Positions 9,366 through 17,501 of a stretch of 64,000 bases of DNA are shown here, one piece after another (position 1 is the first letter of the stretch; each line of letters opens with the position of its first letter). The position numbers were made by a program, and so were the translations under genes. The DNA lies in assembly GCF_002906155.1 (NCBI RefSeq), contig NZ_MUJK01000004.1:62001-126000 (forward strand). Reading direction: 5' to 3'. The stretch comes from Pseudomonas laurylsulfativorans. GTDB lineage: Bacteria; Pseudomonadota; Gammaproteobacteria; Pseudomonadales; Pseudomonadaceae. Under the pieces are notes generated by a model. That model was not told the DNA's origin. It searched no databases and saw only the letters and a list, made by a program, of their open reading frames with translations.

Positions 9366-10322
9366 ATGAAAGCTCTGCAATTCGATAAAACCGGTGATCT
9401 CTCGGCCCTGCGCTACGTCGAGGTGCCTACGCCGGTGCCCGGCGCCGATGAAGTGTTGGTCGAGATCAAGGCCGCGGGCCTCAACCCCAGCGATGTGAAG
9501 AACGTGCTGGGACGCTTTCCCTACACCACCTTGCCGCGGATTCCCGGGCGTGATTTTGCCGGTGTGGTCGTCACCGGCCCGCAGGCGCTGATCGGCCAGG
9601 AGGTTTGGGGGACGGGGCGGGAACTGGGCTTTTTCGCCGACGGGTCCCACGCGCAGTTCGTCAAGCTGCCGGCCAATGGCGTAGCGCTCAAACCCACGCA
9701 CCTGAGCTTCGCCCAGGCCGCCAGCCTCGGCGTGCCGTACACCACGGCGTGGGATGCGCTGGAGCGCAGCCTGGTGACGGCCGAAACCCGGTTGCTGGTC
9801 ATCGGTGGCGGGGCGGTCGGCAGTGCCGCGCTGGCCCTGGCCAAGGTGCGCGGTGCCCGGGTGCTGGCGGCCGCGCGGCGTGCCGAGCAGGTCAAGGACT
9901 TGCAGGATCAGGGCTACCAGACCCTGCAACTGGATAAACCCGAAGACCTTGGGGCTCAGGTCAACGCCGTGTATGCCGGCGGTGCCGACGTGATTTTCGA
10001 CACCACCGGGTTCTGGCTGCCGGCCTCCGTGCCTGCCCTGGCCGCGTTCGGCCGCATCGCGATCATTGCAGCGCCCGTGGACGGTCATGTGCAGTTACCG
10101 GCCCTGGCGTTGTATCGCAAGGGGGGCTCGGTGGTGGGCATCAACTCGTTGCTGTATGGAGTGCAGGCGTGTGCGGCGATGCTCGAGCAGTTCGGCCGGT
10201 ACTTCGATCAGGACCTGTTGCCGTTGCCGCAGGGCTTGTTCGAGTCGCCATTGGCCCAAGGGCTGGAGCGTTACGCCGAAGTGAATCAGGGCAGTGGCGA
10301 GAAGGTGATTCTGCTGCCATAA
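9366..10322 (+). CDS. Zinc-independent MDR oxidoreductase (quinone oxidoreductase-like)
   Basis: Cytoplasmic NAD(P)H-dependent reductase of 318 residues from the medium-chain dehydrogenase/reductase superfamily. The N-terminal GroES-like domain contains GRDFAGVVV, and the nucleotide-binding domain carries GGGAVGSAALALA near residues 142-154. Zinc-ligand cysteines of alcohol dehydrogenases are absent, which favours quinone or enone reduction. Homologous proteins accept a range of enals and quinones; the substrate here is unknown. It sits 28 bp behind the XapX gene. Confidence 0.8.
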   Translation: MKALQFDKTGDLSALRYVEVPTPVPGADEVLVEIKAAGLNPSDVKNVLGRFPYTTLPRIPGRDFAGVVVTGPQALIGQEVWGTGRELGFFADGSHAQFVKLPANGVALKPTHLSFAQAASLGVPYTTAWDALERSLVTAETRLLVIGGGAVGSAALALAKVRGARVLAAARRAEQVKDLQDQGYQTLQLDKPEDLGAQVNAVYAGGADVIFDTTGFWLPASVPALAAFGRIAIIAAPVDGHVQLPALALYRKGGSVVGINSLLYGVQACAAMLEQFGRYFDQDLLPLPQGLFESPLAQGLERYAEVNQGSGEKVILLP

Positions 10323-10324
10323 CT

Positions 10325-10348
10325 GCGATCAGCAGGCTCGCTCCCACA
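10325..10348. repeat. Solo degenerate REP element
   Basis: GCAGGCTCGCTCCCACA is the right half of a REP head with a mutated left end (GCGATCA instead of TCGCGA). It lies between the MDR gene and selD. Confidence 0.55.
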
Positions 10349-10410
10349 AGGTCCGTGGCACAGGCCTCGCTCTGCTAGAATCGGCCCCATTGACCCAATG
10401 AGGTGCCCCT

Positions 10411-11445
10411 ATGAGCGAGCCGATTCGCCTGACCCAATACAGCCACGGCGCTGGATGCGGCTGCAAGATTTCCCCTCAGGTGCTGGAAGTGATCCTGGCT
10501 GGCAGCGGGGCGCAGAACCTTGACCCGAAACTCTGGGTCGGCAACGCCTCGCGTGACGACGCGGCGGTGTATGCCATCGACGAGGAACGTGGTGTGGTCT
10601 CGACCACGGACTTTTTCATGCCGATCGTCGACGATCCCTTCGATTTCGGCCGAATTGCCGCCACCAATGCCATCAGCGACATCTACGCCATGGGCGGCGA
10701 TCCATTGATGGCGATTGCGATTCTGGGTTGGCCGGTGAACGTGCTGGCCCCGGAAATTGCCCGGGAAGTGATCCGCGGCGGCCGTTCGGTATGTGACGCG
10801 GCGGGCATCCCGCTGGCCGGTGGACACTCCATCGACGCGCCAGAGCCGATCTTTGGCCTGGCCGTCACCGGTCTGGTGGAGAAGCGCCACATGAAGCGCA
10901 ACGATACCGCCACCGCCGGTTGCCTGCTCTATCTCACCAAGCCCTTGGGTATCGGCATCCTTACGACGGCCGAGAAAAAGGGCAAGTTGCGCAATGCCGA
11001 CATCGGCCTGGCCCGGGACTGGATGTGCACCCTGAACAAACCCGGCAGTCGCTTCGGCAAGCTCGATGGCGTGACCGCGATGACCGACGTCACCGGTTTC
11101 GGCCTGCTCGGGCACCTGGTGGAAATGGCCGACGGCAGCCAGCTCACCGCACGTATCGAATATGACCGCGTCCCGCGCCTGCCGGGCGTCGAGTATTACC
11201 TGGAACAGGGCTGTGTACCGGGCGGGACGCTGCGCAATTTCGACAGCTACGCCAGCAAGCTCGGACGCCTTCAGGAGCTGCACAAACGCGTGCTCTGCGA
11301 CCCGCAGACCAGCGGTGGCCTGCTGATTGCCGTGACGCCCGAGGGCAACGAGCAGTTTCTTGCCGTGGCCGCCGAACTGGGCCTGAGCCTGGAACCGATC
11401 GGTGAACTGGTTGAGCGACAGAGCAACGCGGTCGAGGTGTTTTGA
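10411..11445 (+). CDS. selD: Selenide, water dikinase (selenophosphate synthetase)
   Basis: Makes selenophosphate from selenide and ATP, the selenium donor for tRNA 2-selenouridine and for selenocysteine. The protein is 344 residues. Its catalytic motif GAGCGCK has cysteine at position 17, not selenocysteine, so the enzyme can be made without a selenium supply. ATP-site segments such as [16 protein letters not shown] follow. The stop codon overlaps the mnmH start (TGATG), so the two genes are translationally coupled. No selA or selB lies in the window, and the visible use of selenophosphate is tRNA modification. Confidence 0.95.
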   Translation: MSEPIRLTQYSHGAGCGCKISPQVLEVILAGSGAQNLDPKLWVGNASRDDAAVYAIDEERGVVSTTDFFMPIVDDPFDFGRIAATNAISDIYAMGGDPLMAIAILGWPVNVLAPEIAREVIRGGRSVCDAAGIPLAGGHSIDAPEPIFGLAVTGLVEKRHMKRNDTATAGCLLYLTKPLGIGILTTAEKKGKLRNADIGLARDWMCTLNKPGSRFGKLDGVTAMTDVTGFGLLGHLVEMADGSQLTARIEYDRVPRLPGVEYYLEQGCVPGGTLRNFDSYASKLGRLQELHKRVLCDPQTSGGLLIAVTPEGNEQFLAVAAELGLSLEPIGELVERQSNAVEVF

Positions 11446-12548
11446 TGTCTGTCGATTACACCGATTACCGCGACATTTTTATCAACGACCGGCCGATGAT
11501 GGACGCCCGCGCGCCGGTCGAATTCACCAAGGGCTCGTTCCCTGGCGTGATCAACCTGCCGTTGATGAATGACCATGAACGCCAGCGGGTCGGCACCTGC
11601 TACAAGCAGCACGGCCAGCAAGCGGCCATCGTGCTCGGGCATCAACTGGTGTCGGGCGCGGTCAAGGCCGAACGCATCCAGGCCTGGGCCGATTTCGCCC
11701 GGGCGCATCCCGATGGCTATCTGTATTGTTTTCGCGGCGGCCTGCGCTCGCAGATTGTCCAGCAATGGCTCAAGGACGAGGCTGGCATCGATTATCCGCG
11801 GGTGGGCGGTGGCTACAAGGCCATGCGTACCTTCCTGTTGGATACCCTCGATCAGGCGGTTGCCCAGTGCGATTTCGTCCTGTTGGGCGGGATGACCGGC
11901 ACCGGCAAGACCGAGGTGCTCACGCAACTGAACAATGCCGTGGACCTTGAAGGTCATGCCAACCACCGCGGCTCCAGTTTCGGCAAGCGCGCCACGGGCC
12001 AACCCTCGAATATCGATTTCGAAAACCGCTTGGCGGTGGACGTGCTGAAAAAACGCGCCTGGGGCATCGAGCAGTTCGTACTGGAAGACGAAAGCCGCGC
12101 GGTGGGCAGTTGTGCGCTGCCGTTGCCGCTGTACCAGGGCATGCAGCAGTTTCCGATGGTCTGGCTGGAAGACAGCCTGGAAGGTCGGGTCGAGCGGATC
12201 CTGCGCGATTACGTGGTGGACCTGTGCGCCGAATTCATCGACGTGCATGGCGAGGAGGGCTTTGCGCTGTTTTCCGAGCGCTTGCTGGCGAGCCTGAACA
12301 ATGTGCAGAAACGCCTGGGTGGCGAACGTCATCGGCGCATGTTGATGTTGATGGAGGAAGCGTTGGCGGAGCAGGCCCGCAGTGGCGCGGTGGATCTGCA
12401 CCGGGGCTGGATCGATGGCTTGCTGCGCGAGTATTACGATCCGATGTACGCGTTCCAGCGGGAGAAGAAAGGCGCACGGATCGAGTTTGCGGGGGAGCGG
12501 GGGGCGGTTCTCGAGTATCTGCGTGAGCGAGTGAATCAACGTAAGTGA
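11445..12548 (+). CDS. mnmH: tRNA 2-selenouridine synthase
   Basis: Replaces the sulfur of 2-thiouridine at the wobble position of tRNA-Lys, Glu and Gln with selenium, through a geranylated intermediate (also called SelU or YbbB). The protein is 367 residues. The N-terminal rhodanese domain carries its active-site cysteine in [10 protein letters not shown], and the C-terminal half has a P-loop, [11 protein letters not shown]. Start ATG overlaps the selD stop by one base. The expected partner SelD is thus encoded in the same transcript. Confidence 0.95.
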   Translation: MSVDYTDYRDIFINDRPMMDARAPVEFTKGSFPGVINLPLMNDHERQRVGTCYKQHGQQAAIVLGHQLVSGAVKAERIQAWADFARAHPDGYLYCFRGGLRSQIVQQWLKDEAGIDYPRVGGGYKAMRTFLLDTLDQAVAQCDFVLLGGMTGTGKTEVLTQLNNAVDLEGHANHRGSSFGKRATGQPSNIDFENRLAVDVLKKRAWGIEQFVLEDESRAVGSCALPLPLYQGMQQFPMVWLEDSLEGRVERILRDYVVDLCAEFIDVHGEEGFALFSERLLASLNNVQKRLGGERHRRMLMLMEEALAEQARSGAVDLHRGWIDGLLREYYDPMYAFQREKKGARIEFAGERGAVLEYLRERVNQRK

Positions 12549-12566
12549 TGTCGGTTTTACTGGCCC

Positions 12567-12660
12567 CATGGCGAGCAAGCTCGCACACATTGGATTTGCA
12601 GTGTGATCACGAACGCATGAGCACCACTGAACCCTGTGGGAGCGAGCTTGCTCGCGATGG
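12567..12660. repeat. Inverted REP pair (REPIN)
   Basis: Left copy CATGGCGAGCAAGCTCGCAC is shortened; right copy CTGTGGGAGCGAGCTTGCTC is intact. They lie between convergent mnmH and the phosphatase-like gene. Confidence 0.7.
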
Positions 12661-12683
12661 GGCCTGATCAGACATGGCAGGTA

Positions 12684-13355
12684 TCAGGTCGGGCAGGTTT
12701 CAGCGCCGTTATCCAGGCCCTGCTTGTACACATGGCTCTGCAAGCTGGCCTTGCCGTTGTGCCAGGTCAGGGTCAGTACATACAGCGAATCGTAGTCGCT
12801 GGACTCCCAGTCTTCGGTGATCTTCATTTTCTTGCCCGTGGCGTCGCCGGCGACCTTGTTGATCAGTTCTGGCAGGTAACCGTGGGACCAGGCGGTGTAG
12901 ATGACCGAGTTGTGATACTTGTCGTGGAGCAGTTCATCGGCAAGGTCACTGGTGTCATTGGCGGAAAAATTGATGTTCACCGGCAGGCCGAGCTTGATGG
13001 CGCTGGGGCTGATGGTCATCAGGGGGCGGATGTAGCTGTAGGAATTGTCGAACTCGCCTTCCTCGACGTTACGGGTCGGGTTCGCCGCAAACACATAGTT
13101 GGCCTTGCCGAACTTTTCCGGCAGCAGCGTGGCCAGGTCGATGGCGCGGTTGAGTCCCTGGCAATTGAGCTGGCCCAGGCCACCGTCGGGTTTTTCCCCG
13201 TGGCGCAGGAACACCAGCGTCTGGGTGCCATCCATCGGTTGGGCGCGACTCAGGCCGGATTCCAGCAACAGGAACACCGCGCTGACCAGCAGCAAGGCGG
13301 GCAATAGCAGGTAAGTGCGATGTTTAAAACGTTTGGCAATGTTGAACAAGGTCAT
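12684..13355 (-). CDS. Histidine phosphatase superfamily protein, exported or membrane-anchored
   Basis: Protein of 223 residues with a hydrophobic N-terminal segment (TYLLLPALLLVSAVFLLLES) that could be a signal anchor, followed by the RHG phosphate-pocket motif VFLRHGEKPDGG near residue 50. A second histidine typical of the family occurs in YTAWSHGYLPEL, and a probable carboxylate partner lies nearby. Branch-2-like phosphatases act on phosphoesters in the periplasm; the substrate here is not known. The start at 13355 gives a plausible basic n-region (AKRFKHR). The gene is convergent with mnmH. Confidence 0.75.
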   Translation of the reverse strand: MTLFNIAKRFKHRTYLLLPALLLVSAVFLLLESGLSRAQPMDGTQTLVFLRHGEKPDGGLGQLNCQGLNRAIDLATLLPEKFGKANYVFAANPTRNVEEGEFDNSYSYIRPLMTISPSAIKLGLPVNINFSANDTSDLADELLHDKYHNSVIYTAWSHGYLPELINKVAGDATGKKMKITEDWESSDYDSLYVLTLTWHNGKASLQSHVYKQGLDNGAETCPT

Positions 13356-13723
13356 GAATAAAAGGTTCTTCAGCGCAATTCGGTTAAGGCTGACAAACCT
13401 TTACACCACGATTTTCCTGCATCGGGTGTTTTCCATGTCGTTGAAACCGGTCCGTTCTAAAAGCGGTGCTGCTCAGAGTCCTCTGAGCCCGTTTGGTTCG
13501 ATTCCGGTCGAGAGCGCAGCAATGTACCGGTAACCTTCAACGGGTTGCAGTGAAGGTTATCGACAGGATGTTGCGGATTTATGGACAGGTTACACGTGAT
13601 GGTGTTGAAACCGTCGCGATCTCTTTTGATCTCCTCTATCAGTGAGATTGATGGTTCCAAGGGGTCGCTGAGCCGATATCTCCATTATGATCGTCACTCT
13701 CAATGTCTTCGTGGATCCAGCCC
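13356..13723. other. Intergenic stretch with an 18-bp palindrome and tRNA-like T-arm sequence
   Basis: No convincing gene lies here. GCTCAGAGTCCTCTGAGC (13471-13488) is a perfect palindrome. Seven bases later GGTTCGATTCC (13495-13505) resembles a tRNA T-loop, followed by GGTCGAGAGCGCAGCA. A matching 5' acceptor strand and a good anticodon stem are missing, so it is at most a tRNA fragment or remnant of an integration site. Confidence 0.3.
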
Positions 13724-14434
13724 ATGACCGATCTGTCCGCATTCCCCATCACCCGCAAATGGCCTGCCCAATACCCTGAGTGGATTCAGCTGTACTCCTT
13801 GCCGACCCCCAACGGCGTCAAGGTCTCGATCATGCTCGAAGAGATCGGCCTGCCGTATGAACCGCACCGGGTTGGCTTCGACACCAACGACCAGATGTCC
13901 CCGGAATTTCTTTCCCTCAATCCCAACAACAAGATACCGGCGATCCTCGATCCCCACGGTCCGGACGACCAGCCGCTGGCGCTGTTCGAGTCGGGAGCGA
14001 TCCTGATCTACCTGGCCGACAAGAGCGGGCAACTGCTGGCCCAGGAATCGGCGGCGCGCTACGAAACGATTCAGTGGCTGATGTTCCAGATGGGCGGTAT
14101 CGGTCCGATGTTCGGCCAGCTCGGCTTCTTCAATAAGTTCGCTGGCAAGGACTACGAAGACAAGCGTCCCCGTGACCGCTACGTCGAGGAGAGCAAACGC
14201 CTGCTCAAGGTGCTCGACGGCCGGCTCGAAGGGCGGGACTGGATCATGGGCGAGCGCTACACCATCGCCGACATCGCCACTTTCCCGTGGGTGCGCAACC
14301 TGATCGGCTTCTATGAAGCTGGCGATCTGGTGGGCATCCAGAATTTCCCTAACGTCACGCGGGTGCTGGAACGCTTCCTGGCACGGCCGGCGGTGGTGCG
14401 CGGGTTGCAGATTCCGAGTGCGGTCACTGGCTGA
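13724..14434 (+). CDS. Glutathione S-transferase, YghU/YfcG (nu-class) type
   Basis: Soluble 236-residue glutathione transferase. The thioredoxin-fold N-domain holds LYSLPTPNGVKVSIMLEE, where the TPNG segment replaces the usual catalytic serine/tyrosine and characterises the YghU/YfcG/Ure2-like disulfide-bond reductases. Glutathione-binding residues ESGAI occur near residue 90. The alpha-helical C-domain contains the N-capping box YTIADIATFPW. ATG 13724 is used; an in-frame ATG at 13703 would add seven residues. It is flanked by REP elements and has no obvious operon partner. Confidence 0.85.
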   Translation: MTDLSAFPITRKWPAQYPEWIQLYSLPTPNGVKVSIMLEEIGLPYEPHRVGFDTNDQMSPEFLSLNPNNKIPAILDPHGPDDQPLALFESGAILIYLADKSGQLLAQESAARYETIQWLMFQMGGIGPMFGQLGFFNKFAGKDYEDKRPRDRYVEESKRLLKVLDGRLEGRDWIMGERYTIADIATFPWVRNLIGFYEAGDLVGIQNFPNVTRVLERFLARPAVVRGLQIPSAVTG

Positions 14435-14443
14435 AATCATCCC

Positions 14444-14535
14444 CTGTAGGAGCTGGCTTGCCAGCGAAAGCGGTGGGTCAGTCACTATAAATGCTGCCTG
14501 ACACTACGCCATCGCTGGCAAGCCAGCTCCTACAG
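14444..14535. repeat. REPIN with GGCTTGCCAGC head
   Basis: CTGTAGGAGCTGGCTTGCCA and inverted GGCAAGCCAGCTCCTACAG flank about 45 bp between the glutathione transferase gene and hemB. Confidence 0.85.
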
Positions 14536-14675
14536 GGGGGGATGTTGTATGTAGGGATTGTTGCCCAGCCTGCAAGAGTTTGTTGATCACCCAGGGTTTG
14601 TACCCCGCGCCGCACAGGGCATAAGCTTCGCTTCCCTACGATTTTCGTCTTGTCCTCTGAATTTCAGGAATACCC

Positions 14676-15650
14676 ATGTCCAGTCAGTTCCCCGAAGCAC
14701 GCCCACGCCGTCTGCGCCGCAATGCGAGCCTGCGCAGCCTGTTCCAGGAGACCGAGTTCAGCCTGAACGACCTGGTGCTGCCGATTTTCGTCGAAGAAGA
14801 AATCGACGACTTCGTGCCGATCAAAAGCATGCCCGGCGTGATGCGCATTCCCGAGTCGAAGTTGGCCGGCGAGATCGAGCGCTATGCCCGTGCCGGGATC
14901 AAGTCGGTGATGACCTTCGGCGTGTCCCATCATCTGGACAGCAACGGCAGCGACACCTGGCGCGAGGACGGCCTGGTCTCGCGCATGTCGCGCATCGCCA
15001 AGGACGCAGTGCCAGAAATGATCGTGATGTCCGACACCTGTTTTTGCGAGTACACCGACCACGGCCATTGCGGCGTGCTGCACAACCATGAAGTCGACAA
15101 CGACCAGACCCTGATCAACCTCGGCAGGCAAGCCGTCGCGGCGGCCCGTGCCGGAGCCGATGTGATCGCCCCGTCGGCGGCCATGGACGGGCAGGTCCAG
15201 GCGATTCGCCGGGCCCTCGATGACGCCGGGTTTACCCAGACGGCGATCATGGCCTATTCGACCAAATTCGCCTCGGCGCTCTATGGCCCGTTCCGCGAGG
15301 CGGGCGGCAGTGCGCTCAAGGGCGACCGTAAAAGCTACCAGATGAACCCGATGAACCGCCGCGAAGCCGTGCGCGAATCGTTGCTCGACGAACAGGAAGG
15401 CGCCGATGCGTTGATGGTCAAGCCGGCCGGTGCGTACCTGGACATCATCCGCGACATTCGCGAAGCCTCGCGCCTGCCGCTGTCGGCTTATCAGGTGAGC
15501 GGTGAGTACGCGATGATCAAGTTCGCCGCCCAGGCCGGGGCCATCGATGAAGACCGCGTGGTGCGCGAGAGCCTGGGGGCGATCAAGCGTGCCGGGGCAG
15601 ACCTGATCTTTACCTATTTTGCGATGGATCTGGCACTGGCCGGGATCTGA
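14676..15650 (+). CDS. hemB: Delta-aminolevulinic acid dehydratase, zinc-cysteine type
   Basis: Condenses two 5-aminolevulinate molecules to porphobilinogen in heme synthesis. The protein is 324 residues. Schiff-base lysines are seen at K197 (YSTKFAS) and K249 (MVKPAG). It carries the zinc-binding set C122, C124 and C132 in [14 protein letters not shown]. The main HemB of Pseudomonas, as I know it, is about 337 residues, lacks these cysteines and uses magnesium, so this is probably a second, zinc-dependent copy. It stands alone between two REPINs and is not in a heme operon. A role in zinc-replete growth or extra heme demand is inference. Confidence 0.9.
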   Translation: MSSQFPEARPRRLRRNASLRSLFQETEFSLNDLVLPIFVEEEIDDFVPIKSMPGVMRIPESKLAGEIERYARAGIKSVMTFGVSHHLDSNGSDTWREDGLVSRMSRIAKDAVPEMIVMSDTCFCEYTDHGHCGVLHNHEVDNDQTLINLGRQAVAAARAGADVIAPSAAMDGQVQAIRRALDDAGFTQTAIMAYSTKFASALYGPFREAGGSALKGDRKSYQMNPMNRREAVRESLLDEQEGADALMVKPAGAYLDIIRDIREASRLPLSAYQVSGEYAMIKFAAQAGAIDEDRVVRESLGAIKRAGADLIFTYFAMDLALAGI

Positions 15651-15666
15651 GGACCACCGCATTACC

Positions 15667-15768
15667 CTGTAGGAGCGAGCCTGCTCGCGAAAAACGCAAG
15701 GGCAACGCGATTACTCAGACAATGCGCGTTATCGTTTACGACCATCGCGAGCAGGCTCGCTCCTACAG
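15667..15768. repeat. REPIN with GAGCCTGCTCGC head
   Basis: CTGTAGGAGCGAGCCTGCTC and inverted copy, with the spacer motif GCGTTATCGTTTACGACCAT shared with several other REPINs in the window. It lies between convergent hemB and the monooxygenase gene. Confidence 0.85.
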
Positions 15769-15783
15769 GGGATCTGTGTTGAG

Positions 15784-17319
15784 TCAGGACGCGCCAAAAA
15801 ACGACCGGATCCCGTGATCGCGGAAGTACCGTTCAATCACTTTCGGGTCTGAGCACGTCTCGGCGATCGCTACATAGGTATCGGGGCGCAACAGATAAAA
15901 GCCATTGCGCCCCAGGCCCGCCACTTCGAACGCCGGTCGCCAGTCGAACACATGCAGCGGCAGATGGTGCTCCTGGCACCAGGCGATCATCTCGTCACTG
16001 GTGTCGCCATAGACATGCACCTGCCAGGTCAGGCATTTCAGCGATTCAAAGTTATCCCCCTCACCGTCATGGGCCCAGGGCAGGCGATCACCGCCATGCA
16101 CATGCCCGGCAACGCCTGTGCTCAGCGGCATTCCACGATAATTCAGGGTGATCTGCGAGACCGTGCGAAACAGGAACTGGCGGGAGGTTTCGAACGAGGT
16201 CATTTTCGGTATCAAGAACGGGGCCAGGCGTGTACGCAGCAGATCGGCAATCGGCCCGTCGGCGGTGACGAAAGTGAAGACCCGGTCGGTGGTGGCCACC
16301 AGTTTGCGGGCGAAGGCGATGCGCTCGGTTTCATAGGTGTCGAGCAGTCCGCCCTCGGCAGCGCCACTCAATACGGCCGCGAGTTTCCAGGCCAGGTTGA
16401 TGGCATCGCCAATCCCGGTGTTCATGCCCTGGCCGCCCGCCGGACTGTGGACGTGGGCAGCATCGCCCAGCAAAAACGCCCGGCCGTTGCGAAAGTGATC
16501 CGCCACCCGGTGATGCACGCGGTAAGTCGAAAACCAGTTCAGTTGCTCGATCTTCACGTTCATGTGCTCGATGGCCCGCCTGCTGACGTCCTCGAAGCGC
16601 AGGGTCTCGGCGTTTTCGGCGCGCTCGTCGCGCACGGTGCCGATCAAGCGCGCGCGACCGCTGCCGGCCAGCGGGAATACGGCGAGGAAATCCGCCTCGT
16701 CGAGATCCACATGCAGTTCGCCGTTGAAGGTCGGGCCGCTGCCCTGCACGTCGGCGACGTAGAAAATCTGCTGGTAAGTGCCGCCGGGAAATCCGGTATC
16801 CAGGGTCTTGCGTACAACCGACCGCGCTCCGTCGCACCCGGCCAGGTAACAGGCCTGACAGATTTCCTGCTGGCCGTCGGGCAGATGCAGCGTGGCCGTG
16901 ATGCCGTCTGCGGTTTGCTCGAAGCCTGCCAGTTCGGTGTTGCGTTCCACCGAGATACCGAAGGCTTCCAGGCGCTCGATCAGCAGCCGTTCGTGTTCGT
17001 CCTGCGGGAAAATTTCGAGGAACGAGTAGGGTGTCAGCCCTTCGCCAACCTGGCTCAGTGGCAAGTGCGCCACAGGTTCGCCCTTGACCCAGAAGTTGGC
17101 GGCCGCCACCCGATGGCCGTTTTGCACAACCGCGTCGGCAAGCCCGAGCTGGCGATACAGCTCGAGCGTCCGCGCCTGGACGGCCAGCGCCCGGGACGTG
17201 GTGCCCGGAGCCGAGGCCTTGTCGACAATCCGCACGCGCACGCCCAGTTTGCTCAGCCACAACGCCAGAACCAGCCCGGTCGGGCCGGCGCCGATGATCA
17301 ACACGTCGCTTCTGTGCAT
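15784..17319 (-). CDS. FAD-dependent aromatic-ring monooxygenase (PheA/TfdB-type)
   Basis: Single-component flavoprotein hydroxylase of 511 residues. The Rossmann motif GAGPTGLVLALWLSKLG is at residues 11-27. The DG motif (GCDGARSVVRK), which contacts FAD and NADPH, is near 160, and the GD motif (FLLGDAAHVHSPAGGQGMNT) near 285. A thioredoxin-like C-domain follows, as in phenol hydroxylases and the MhpA/PheA group. Such enzymes hydroxylate phenolic or polyketide-like substrates using NAD(P)H and oxygen. No ring-cleavage gene is adjacent, so substrate and pathway cannot be told. It is monocistronic between REPINs. Confidence 0.82.
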   Translation of the reverse strand: MHRSDVLIIGAGPTGLVLALWLSKLGVRVRIVDKASAPGTTSRALAVQARTLELYRQLGLADAVVQNGHRVAAANFWVKGEPVAHLPLSQVGEGLTPYSFLEIFPQDEHERLLIERLEAFGISVERNTELAGFEQTADGITATLHLPDGQQEICQACYLAGCDGARSVVRKTLDTGFPGGTYQQIFYVADVQGSGPTFNGELHVDLDEADFLAVFPLAGSGRARLIGTVRDERAENAETLRFEDVSRRAIEHMNVKIEQLNWFSTYRVHHRVADHFRNGRAFLLGDAAHVHSPAGGQGMNTGIGDAINLAWKLAAVLSGAAEGGLLDTYETERIAFARKLVATTDRVFTFVTADGPIADLLRTRLAPFLIPKMTSFETSRQFLFRTVSQITLNYRGMPLSTGVAGHVHGGDRLPWAHDGEGDNFESLKCLTWQVHVYGDTSDEMIAWCQEHHLPLHVFDWRPAFEVAGLGRNGFYLLRPDTYVAIAETCSDPKVIERYFRDHGIRSFFGAS

Positions 17320-17365
17320 GATCCTGTCCTTCTCGCTGGGTAGAACAAGTATGGACGACTCGGCC

Positions 17366-17486
17366 CTGTAGGAGCGAGCTTGCTCGCGATGGACGAATGG
17401 GCGCCGCGTTAATCCTGAATGTACGCGTTATCGTTAACGTCCATCGCGAGCAAGCTCGCTCCTACAGGTACAGGTACAGGTACAGG
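17366..17486. repeat. REPIN followed by TACAGG hexamer repeats
   Basis: CTGTAGGAGCGAGCTTGCTC and inverted GCAAGCTCGCTCCTACAGG; the inner spacer has GCGTTATCGTTAACGTCCAT. The right end runs into four consecutive TACAGG units, a slippage-type expansion of the last REP bases. Confidence 0.85.
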
Positions 17487-17501
17487 GCAGGGGGATCTCA
17501 A

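Noticed and set aside
13457..13660. 67-codon minus-strand frame in the gap before the glutathione transferase gene
   Set aside because: No ribosome site, no recognisable fold, and it covers the palindrome and tRNA-like sequence, which explains its odd composition.
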